A DNA stretch of 26,941 nt from an uncultured Saprospiraceae bacterium (GTDB lineage Bacteria > Bacteroidota > Bacteroidia > Chitinophagales > Saprospiraceae): positions 1 through 26,941 of the forward strand of contig CALCSX010000356.1 of assembly GCA_937894165.1 (NCBI GenBank), given 5' to 3'. Shown one piece after another: positions 8,063 to 14,459 of the stretch. The position numbers and the translations under genes are program-made. The notes below the pieces were generated by a model. The model did no database searches. It saw only the letters and a list, made by a program, of their open reading frames with translations, and was not told where the DNA came from. The first letter of the stretch is position 1; every line of letters starts with the position of its first letter.

Positions 8063-8070
8063 CAAATATA
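8063..8070 (-). promoter_or_regulatory. TAnnTTTG -7 box of the structured RNA / Abi_2 / hsdR transcript
   Basis: The minus strand reads TATATTTG, an exact match to the Bacteroidota -7 consensus, and predicts a transcript start near 8057, a few bases before the first stem. The -33 region is T-rich (CTTTTTAG), without a perfect TTTG. Confidence 0.65.
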
Positions 8071-8192
8071 CAAATTTTATTTTAAACTAAAAAGTTTTTT
8101 TCAAAAAATGTCCTATTTATAATAGTCTGTTCCTTGTTTTTACAATTAAACACAACGAATATACCGAATGAGTGGTTTAAATGTTTGAAGAA

Positions 8193-9119
8193 TCATTGTA
8201 ATCCCCGAAGCATTTGATTTATGGCTTTCTTTTTTTGTTCTAGGTTGGGGTGAACATACAGATTTAAGGTGGTGCTAATATTGGAATGCCCTAACAGCAC
8301 ACTAACTGTTTTATAATCGCATTTGCTTTCTATGCATCTGGTAGCAAAACTATGCCTAAGTCCGTGAAATTTCAAGTCCGGAATTCCCAATTCTTTCATC
8401 AGGTTTTTGTAGTAGGCTCTGTAAGTTCTTGGCTCGGTAGGCTTGGCTTCGTTGGTCAATACAAAAAAGGAATTGTTTACAATTTTTTTAATGGGTTTCA
8501 TCATTCTCAATAAATCTTTACTCATCGGGATTTCACGAATGGAATTTTTAGTTTTAGGAGTATCAAGAATGAGTTCGGTTTTACGAATTCCTTCATCAAT
8601 AGTGTAGATGCGTTGTATAGTTCTTCTCACATGGATAATTCCATTGTCGGTGTCGATGTCATCCCATGTGATGGCACAAATTTCACCAATACGCATCCCT
8701 GAACTTAGACAAATATAAACGCCCAGATTTCGAAAAGTGAAATGTTCCTGAATATGGTTCATAATTTTCTTTTGATGGATGCGACTCAGCACTTCGATGT
8801 TGCTTTTTTCACAAACTGTGGGGAATTGTATGTCAAAAGAATGATGTTCTGTCCACTTGTTTTTAGCACCAAATTTGAGTATCATTTTCAGAACTATCAG
8901 AATGTCTTTGATAGTTTTCTGACTCAGACCTTGTTGTAACTTTTTGAATACAAATGTCTGCACCTCTGTTTCCTCAATGCTGAATTTTTCTCCAAATTCC
9001 GGCAGCAAATGATTTTCTATTAGTAAAACATAGGCTGAAAAACTAGATTTTTTTACATACTGTTTTTTGTCATTTTTCCATAATTCTACGATTTCTGAGA
9101 TAGTTTTTTGTTTGATCAT
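8193..9119 (-). CDS. Tyrosine recombinase, probable hsdS invertase
   Basis: 308 residues. A SAM-like N-terminal core-binding domain (about 1-100) is followed by a complete catalytic domain. R143 is in 'SSGMRIGE', a candidate K is at 189-191 (TPKTKNSIREIP), H252-x-x-R255 is in 'FHGLRHSFAT', H278 is in 'LLGHSN' and the nucleophile Y288 is in 'LNLYVH'. It cuts and rejoins DNA at short specific sites. It sits just outside an invertible segment bounded by a 32-bp perfect inverted repeat, with hsdS genes in opposite orientations, which is the known layout of phase-variable type I R-M loci in Bacteroidota and other gut and oral bacteria. I therefore infer that it inverts 9239-11597. An integrase of a lost mobile element is a weaker alternative: there is no tRNA or element border nearby. 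Confidence 0.88.
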   Translation of the reverse strand: MIKQKTISEIVELWKNDKKQYVKKSSFSAYVLLIENHLLPEFGEKFSIEETEVQTFVFKKLQQGLSQKTIKDILIVLKMILKFGAKNKWTEHHSFDIQFPTVCEKSNIEVLSRIHQKKIMNHIQEHFTFRNLGVYICLSSGMRIGEICAITWDDIDTDNGIIHVRRTIQRIYTIDEGIRKTELILDTPKTKNSIREIPMSKDLLRMMKPIKKIVNNSFFVLTNEAKPTEPRTYRAYYKNLMKELGIPDLKFHGLRHSFATRCIESKCDYKTVSVLLGHSNISTTLNLYVHPNLEQKKKAINQMLRGLQ

Positions 9120-9238
9120 TTTTGTTTGAATTAAAGTTTTAAAATGACAAAGTAAATTAAATACAACAAAATCCGATAGTATTAAAATTTGGGAACATAA
9201 ATCTCCTCAATGTGGAGAATAACAGATTTGAATTTTAG

Positions 9239-9270
9239 GTTCCAAATTTGAGATTTCCGGAGTTTGAAGA
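9239..9270. repeat. Left 32-bp inverted repeat of the invertible hsdS segment
   Basis: Perfect reverse complement of 11566-11597. It starts GTTCCAAATTTGAG and ends GAGTTTGAAGA. Identity stops exactly at both edges (9238 and 9271 differ from their partners). It encodes VPNLRFPEFE, the conserved HsdS N-terminus, in the correct frame. It is preceded immediately by an in-frame TAG (9236-9238). Confidence 0.95.
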
Positions 9271-9745
9271 AAAATGGGAGTTGAGAAAATTTGGAGAAAT
9301 TGTTACCAATAAATCAAAAAAATATAATCCTTCAAATGCCACTAATAGTATTAAGTGTATAGAGTTAGAACACATAGTTGGGGACAGTGGACAATTACTT
9401 GGATTTATTGATGGGAGTCAGTCTGGCAGTATAAAAAATGTTTTTGAAAAGGGAGATGTGCTATTTGGTAAATTACGACCATATCTTAGGAAATATCTTC
9501 ACGCACCTTTTGATGGAGTATGTTCTTCTGAAATATGGGTTTTACAAGGCATCGATATTTCAAATGATTTTTTATATAGAATAATTCAAACTGATAGGTT
9601 TATTGACTTGGCAAATCAATCTAGCGGGTCTAAAATGCCTAGAGCGGATTGGAATATAATTGAAAATAGTAGATTTTTCATTCCATCAAGAAAAGAACAG
9701 CATAAAATATCCACGCTTCTTTCATTGGTTGACCTAAGAATTCGC

Positions 9746-9763
9746 ACCCAAAGCAAAATAATT
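9746..9763. repeat. Inner 18-bp inverted repeat, left copy
   Basis: ACCCAAAGCAAAATAATT is the exact reverse complement of 11049-11066. It lies at the junction between target recognition halves and encodes TQSKII in both genes with identical codons. Extending outward gives about 24 of 27 matches. Confidence 0.7.
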
Positions 9764-10445
9764 CAACGATTGGAATCCTCAATGCAAGGGCTTACAGAGA
9801 ATTTGTTTAAACGAAAAATACGATTTAAGAATGAGAACGGGGATGATTTTCCCGATTGGGAAATCAAAAAATTGGGGGAAGTCTGTGAAGAGCACCAATT
9901 AAAAAATAGTAAAAAGAAAAACAATGAAGTTTTTTCTGTCGCAAAGCATAAAGGAGTAATCAATCAGATAGAACATTTAGGGCGATCTTTCTCAGCTAAA
10001 AATATTGCTCACTATAAGTTGATATTTCCAGGAGATTTGGTATATACTAAAAGTCCAACATCAGATTTTCTATTTGGAATTATTAAGCAAAATAGAACAG
10101 GGAGGATTGGTGTTGTTTCTCCACTATATTGTGTTTTTAGTCCTAAGACTTTTTCATTGGGATATTTGATCCACGAGTATTTTAGGTCTTCAGTAAATAC
10201 TTATAACTACCTAAATCCACTAGTACAAAAAGGGGCTAAAAACACAATGAATATTAACAACAATGATTTTTTAAATGGTGCTGGATTGGTTCTACCTTTT
10301 TGTGAGAAAGAGCAAGCTCGAATAGCAAATTTCCTCTCTTCAATTACCCAAAGAATCGAAACCGAAAAGGCAATTTTAGATCAACTTGAAAAGCAGAAGA
10401 AATATCTATTACAACAAATGTTTATTTAGGAACTAGCGACAAAAT

Positions 10446-11627
10446 TTAAACAAATAGGTTTTGAAGCAAATACTTTTTTTGTGCTTCTAGTTTTTTCAAA
10501 AGGCTATTTTCAATATCAATTTTCGAGTCAATGGTTGAAAAAAAATAAGCGATCTTGGTCTGCTCTTCTAGTGTCGGATAGGGAATTTCTAAATTTGAAA
10601 AAACAGAAATCCAATGCCTTCCGTGTCCTCCAACTTCATAATTAATCATTTGCATAGCCTCAAAAATAAATCTAATATTATTATCCTTTTTCGCTTTTAA
10701 AATTTTCATTGCAGATGATTTTGCTTTAAACCGAAAATTTACATATTGGCTAGCTGTTGTGAAATCATCAAAAATAATCACTGGTAACTTTTCTTCCTCA
10801 AAAATTCCTTTTGTTTCATTTGTATAACCTAAAATAAAGGTCTTTCCGGCTGTTAAAACAGGTACATTATAACTTTCATTATATTCTGTGCTTGATACCA
10901 AATATTTGGTAGGTTGTTCAAAATCTAAAACTTCTCCTAATTGTTTTGTTTCCCACTCAAAGAAACTCTCTCCATTTGCATCTTCAAACCTCAACTTTTG
11001 TGTAAAAAACTTTTTGGAAACAGTAGTTTTTAAAACATTTAAATCCTCAATTATTTTGCTTTGGGTTGAAATTCTATCATTTATTATCGACAAAAAAGTC
11101 GCAATTTTAGTTTGCTCCTCATATTGAGGCAAGCTAATTTCTAACGATGCTAATTGACTTGAATATAAATGTACTACTGAATTACCCTGAGCGAGATTAG
11201 CTATTTCCAATTTCTTTTTACTATTCAAATAAAATGAAAGGAAGACTCCATTATTGTTGGTTTTAATTATATTCAAATCTCCACCCAATGCTACATCTGA
11301 TTTTAAAACGCACGAAGCTGTTGCAATATCAATAGAAGTCTCTCCAGATGCCGGTATTATCACATCATTTGTTTCACTTAAAACTAATTTTGATTTATCT
11401 ACATCGGTGCTTGATTTTATTTCATAAATGATTTCCTTGTAGTGTGTATAGAGTTCGCCATATCTTATACACTTTGTATTTCCGTTTTCTTTAATATCAC
11501 TTTTGGAAATTCCTTTTCCTTTCGAAAACTTTGCTATTTGCCCCAGTTTTCTAATATTACACTCCTCTTCAAACTCCGGAAATCTCAAATTTGGAACATT
11601 GTCTTTTTTTAATTTTTTATTCGCCAT
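10446..11627 (-). CDS. hsdS: Type I R-M specificity subunit, expressed copy
   Basis: 393 residues. It recognises the bipartite DNA target for both HsdM and HsdR. Residues 11-21 (VPNLRFPEFEE) come from the right inverted repeat. Recognition domain 1 is at about 25-160, the central helical spacer 'EEQTKIATFLSIINDRISTQSKII' at about 168-195, domain 2 at about 225-345, and the C-terminal spacer 'EEQTKIAYFFSTIDSKI...LEAQKKYLLQNLFV' ends the protein. It lies 47 bp downstream of hsdM on the same strand and is presumably co-transcribed. Only the first ten codons lie outside the invertible segment, so promoter and start are fixed while the rest is exchangeable. Intact copy. Confidence 0.93.
   Translation of the reverse strand: MANKKLKKDNVPNLRFPEFEEECNIRKLGQIAKFSKGKGISKSDIKENGNTKCIRYGELYTHYKEIIYEIKSSTDVDKSKLVLSETNDVIIPASGETSIDIATASCVLKSDVALGGDLNIIKTNNNGVFLSFYLNSKKKLEIANLAQGNSVVHLYSSQLASLEISLPQYEEQTKIATFLSIINDRISTQSKIIEDLNVLKTTVSKKFFTQKLRFEDANGESFFEWETKQLGEVLDFEQPTKYLVSSTEYNESYNVPVLTAGKTFILGYTNETKGIFEEEKLPVIIFDDFTTASQYVNFRFKAKSSAMKILKAKKDNNIRFIFEAMQMINYEVGGHGRHWISVFSNLEIPYPTLEEQTKIAYFFSTIDSKIDIENSLLKKLEAQKKYLLQNLFV
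11049..11066. repeat. Inner 18-bp inverted repeat, right copy
   Basis: Exact reverse complement of 9746-9763. It encodes TQSKII in the active hsdS at the boundary between the first spacer and the second half of the gene. Confidence 0.7.
11566..11597. repeat. Right 32-bp inverted repeat of the invertible hsdS segment
   Basis: Perfect partner of 9239-9270, located at codons 11-21 of the active hsdS. The segment between the outer edges is 2359 bp. Confidence 0.95.
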
Positions 11628-11674
11628 CTTGATAATTTAATTTCTGTTATTAAAAACATTAAGGATTTTAGAAG

Positions 11675-13264
11675 CTAAAAAACAAGCCCCAACTCCTTAA
11701 AATAAACATCAATCTCCTTATCTAATTCAGCTCGCTTGGCTTCCAATTCCTTAATTTCTCGCATCACAGCCTCCAAGTCTATTTCCTCTTCCTCTTCATA
11801 GGTGTCAACATATCTTGGGATGTTAAGATTGTAATCATTCTCGGCAATTTCCTTTAAGGAAGCGAGATAGCTGTACTTTTCAATTGCTGTCCGGTTTCTG
11901 AAAGTATCAATTATCTTGTCAATATGATGGTCTCGCAGTATATTTTGCGTTTTGACCTTGTCAAAATCATTACTTGCGTCAATGAAAAGTATATTTTCCG
12001 GATCTTCCTTGCACTTTTTGAAGACCAGAATGCAAGTTGGAATACTTGTACCGTAAAAAATGTTGGCTGGCAATCCGATCACTGCATCAAGGTAATTCTT
12101 GTTTTCGATCAGATACTTCCGGATATGTTGCTCTGCCGCTCCTCTGAAAAGCACGCCATGAGGAAGTACTACTGCCATAATGCCGTTATCAGCCAAATGA
12201 TAAATCATATGCTGAACGAAGGCGAAATCAGCCTTGCTTCCCGGTGCCAGCTTGCCATATTGGCTAAATCGGTCATCCGAGGTGAAAATTGGATTGGCAC
12301 TCCATTTGGCAGAGAAAGGAGGATTGGCTACGATGGCCTCGAAAGGCAGATCTTCCAAATGCTGTGGATGCTCCAAAGTGTCTTCCTGCTTGATATCAAA
12401 ATCACGATAATGAACACCATGAAGAATCATGTTCATCCGGGCAAGATTGTAAGTCGTTCTGTTCATTTCCTGCCCGTAGAACATGGCTACATCTTTCACT
12501 TCCCTGGCCACACGAAGTAGTAGTGAGCCGGATCCACATGTCGGATCGTACACCGATTTGAGTTTATGCTTGCCCGTGGTTACAATCTTTGCCAGAATTT
12601 TGGATACCTCTTGAGGTGTGTAAAATTCTCCTGCCTTTTTCCCTGCACCACTTGCGAATTGACCTATCAGATATTCATAAGCATCTCCCAATACATCCAA
12701 CTCTGTATTCTCTAGTTTAAAATCAATTTTATCCAAATGCGATAAGACCTTAGCGATAATTGTGTTTCTAGCTTCCGGTGTTCGTCCTAGTTTTGTGCTG
12801 TTCAAATCCATATCCTCAAAGAGATTGTCGAAGTCTTCTTCGCTGTCCGTCCCCATAGTACTCAGCTGAATATTGGTTAGGATCTTTTGTAGATCCTCCA
12901 ATATAAAATTGGTTTTACTCTCGTCGAACTGATCTATATCATCATTGTTCCCCATACCTCTTCTAGCCACTTCAGTGAATAGCTCTTCAGGTCTAAGAAA
13001 ATAACCTAATTTTTCCAGAGCCTCTTCCTTTATAGCTTCTATAAATTCACTAGCCTGAGCTTTTTTGGGAGTTATCTGACGAAATTTGATTTTGTCTTGA
13101 GTTAGAATTTCGTTAGCGAATAACTCCATTTTTTCACTCAAGTATTTATAGAATATAAAGCCTAGAATATAGTCCCGGAATTCATCCGCGTTCATTTTAC
13201 CTCTAAGGGTATTGGCGATATTCCATAGCTGTTGTTCTAGAATTCTTTTTTGGTCTTCACTCAT
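11675..13264 (-). CDS. hsdM: Type I R-M DNA adenine methyltransferase, M subunit
   Basis: 529 residues. It uses S-adenosylmethionine to methylate adenine in the target chosen by HsdS, protecting host DNA. The N-terminal helical domain (about 1-180, 'LEQQLWNIANTLRGKMNADEFRDYILGFIFYKYLS') is followed by the N6-methyltransferase fold: motif I DPTCGSG at 240-246, motif IV NPPF at 314-317, and 'GEFYTPQEV' at 212-220, typical of HsdM. The C-terminal helix (about 490-529) is Glu/Lys-rich and probably binds HsdS. It resembles EcoR124-like HsdM in length and style. It is first in an hsdM-hsdS pair. Its base composition looks less AT-rich than the surrounding island, consistent with strong conservation or a separate origin. 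Complete. Confidence 0.97.
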   Translation of the reverse strand: MSEDQKRILEQQLWNIANTLRGKMNADEFRDYILGFIFYKYLSEKMELFANEILTQDKIKFRQITPKKAQASEFIEAIKEEALEKLGYFLRPEELFTEVARRGMGNNDDIDQFDESKTNFILEDLQKILTNIQLSTMGTDSEEDFDNLFEDMDLNSTKLGRTPEARNTIIAKVLSHLDKIDFKLENTELDVLGDAYEYLIGQFASGAGKKAGEFYTPQEVSKILAKIVTTGKHKLKSVYDPTCGSGSLLLRVAREVKDVAMFYGQEMNRTTYNLARMNMILHGVHYRDFDIKQEDTLEHPQHLEDLPFEAIVANPPFSAKWSANPIFTSDDRFSQYGKLAPGSKADFAFVQHMIYHLADNGIMAVVLPHGVLFRGAAEQHIRKYLIENKNYLDAVIGLPANIFYGTSIPTCILVFKKCKEDPENILFIDASNDFDKVKTQNILRDHHIDKIIDTFRNRTAIEKYSYLASLKEIAENDYNLNIPRYVDTYEEEEEIDLEAVMREIKELEAKRAELDKEIDVYFKELGLVF

Positions 13265-13421
13265 ACTTAAATCTTTTTATAAGATTCGCTAAAATACTTT
13301 TATTGTTGGTTAACTTATAGTTTAGGTGACTAAAAAATGGCTATTACAGTAATTAAGTGAGTGATCGGTGGAAAATCAAAATTTACAAATGTTCTGACAA
13401 CAATGAGTCTTTAATTTAATC

Positions 13422-14456
13422 CTATTCAATTATTTGCATCAACCTCAATGATATATTTTTCCAATTTGAATTTAGATTAACTGTTCTTATCCATATTTTA
13501 TGGTCTTTGTATTGAAAATCTAAATCATAATCTTTTTCAATTGTTGGATACAAAAGAATTCCGGTTGCCGTTTTGGTCTTTTCACTTCCGTCATGCTGAT
13601 TTAGTAAGTAACTAAATAGCTGATATAGGTTTGATGACTTAATTCTCTCCTTTTCATAATTGATGGTCATTGTTTCTCTATAATATTTTGCATCAATTAT
13701 TATTTTCTGTTCATCATTTTCCAAAGAGATGTCAGTTTCCATTTGAGGTAAATATTGATAACTCTCTATGTCTTGATGTTGAAATTGCCATTTAATCGTT
13801 TCTTTCTTAACAGTACTGAATTTTCGTTGCTCGATTCGATAGAAATTCCTAATAAATGCTTCAAACAACTTATTCATTTTGTTATCGTCTCTTGTAAAAT
13901 CAGAAAATTTGTATTTTCCTTTTTCTTCTGATGGGAAAGTACTTTCATAAATCAAATAACAAACATTCATCACAAAACCATAAAAGCGATTGTTCCTGTT
14001 TAGTTTAACTTGCTTGAAGTGACTTCTTTTAATTTCAATTAAATCAATCCCATGTAACATTTTTTGCAGCTTAGCTAATTCCATTTTTAGAAGAGGATCA
14101 ATATCCTTTGTTCTTATAAGCCTGTAAATAGTTGAAACCAAAATTTGGTTGGTGATGATATTGGCAGAGAAATCATCATAAGTACAAACAGTTTTTTGTA
14201 TGAAAAGTAAATTTCTCTTGAGTGTTTGGCTTATTTCGATTTTACCTTTAACACCTGAAATTTCATCTTCATGGTCTATGTAACTTTTATCAATACCTCT
14301 TTTCAGAAGAAGTTTGGAAGAAGTAATTAGCACTTTAGCAAATAAATCAAGGAGTTCAGTTTTGTCGTCAATTGAAACATCAACACGCTCTTTTTCATCT
14401 AGCTTATTCCAAGCATAGCATAGCAAGAAGTATATGTTTTCGATTGGAATTGCCAT
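13422..14456 (-). CDS. mcrC: McrC, nuclease subunit of a McrBC-type modification-dependent restriction system
   Basis: 344 residues. McrC binds the McrB ring, stimulates its GTPase and cuts DNA carrying modified bases. The N-terminus 'IPIENIYFLLCYAWNKLDE' and the central 'MNKLFEAFIRNFYR' (194-207) are typical of the family. The PD-(D/E)XK nuclease core is at about 235-260, with D242 (METDISL) and D255-A-K257 (IIIDAKYYRE). It starts three bases after the mcrB stop, so it is translated from the same message. Length is normal. The 157-bp gap to hsdM, downstream, shows no clear terminator. Confidence 0.93.
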   Translation of the reverse strand: MAIPIENIYFLLCYAWNKLDEKERVDVSIDDKTELLDLFAKVLITSSKLLLKRGIDKSYIDHEDEISGVKGKIEISQTLKRNLLFIQKTVCTYDDFSANIITNQILVSTIYRLIRTKDIDPLLKMELAKLQKMLHGIDLIEIKRSHFKQVKLNRNNRFYGFVMNVCYLIYESTFPSEEKGKYKFSDFTRDDNKMNKLFEAFIRNFYRIEQRKFSTVKKETIKWQFQHQDIESYQYLPQMETDISLENDEQKIIIDAKYYRETMTINYEKERIKSSNLYQLFSYLLNQHDGSEKTKTATGILLYPTIEKDYDLDFQYKDHKIWIRTVNLNSNWKNISLRLMQIIE

Positions 14457-14459
14457 TTT

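Larger units (their letters stand above)
9239..10429 (+). pseudogene. Silent hsdS specificity cassette (inverted, no native start)
   Basis: 396 codons from the edge of the inverted repeat to the stop. A TAG abuts the repeat, there is no ATG or ribosome site, and only a TTG (9248) could start it, so it should not be expressed in this orientation. It carries both halves of a specificity subunit: target recognition domain 1 at about codons 12-145, the helical spacer 'EQHKISTLLSLVDLRI', domain 2 at about 205-350, and the C-terminal spacer ending 'QLEKQKKYLLQQMFI'. After inversion it would gain the first ten codons of the active gene and make a 406-residue HsdS with a different DNA target. Both recognition domains differ strongly from those of the active gene. 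It converges on the active gene with only 16 bp between stop codons. This is a stored allele, not a decaying gene. Confidence 0.9.

Noticed and set aside
8193..9119. Recombinase as the integrase of a mobile element carrying the island
   Set aside because: No tRNA, att-like direct repeat or element genes are visible; the 32-bp inverted repeats in hsdS explain its presence better.
9201..9220. Small hairpin TCTCC-TCAATGT-GGAGA near the left inverted repeat
   Set aside because: Only a 5-bp stem with no T run; too weak to call a terminator or operator.
11924..12520. 198-codon open frame on the plus strand
   Set aside because: Lies fully inside hsdM on the other strand; composition-driven shadow with no domain pattern.
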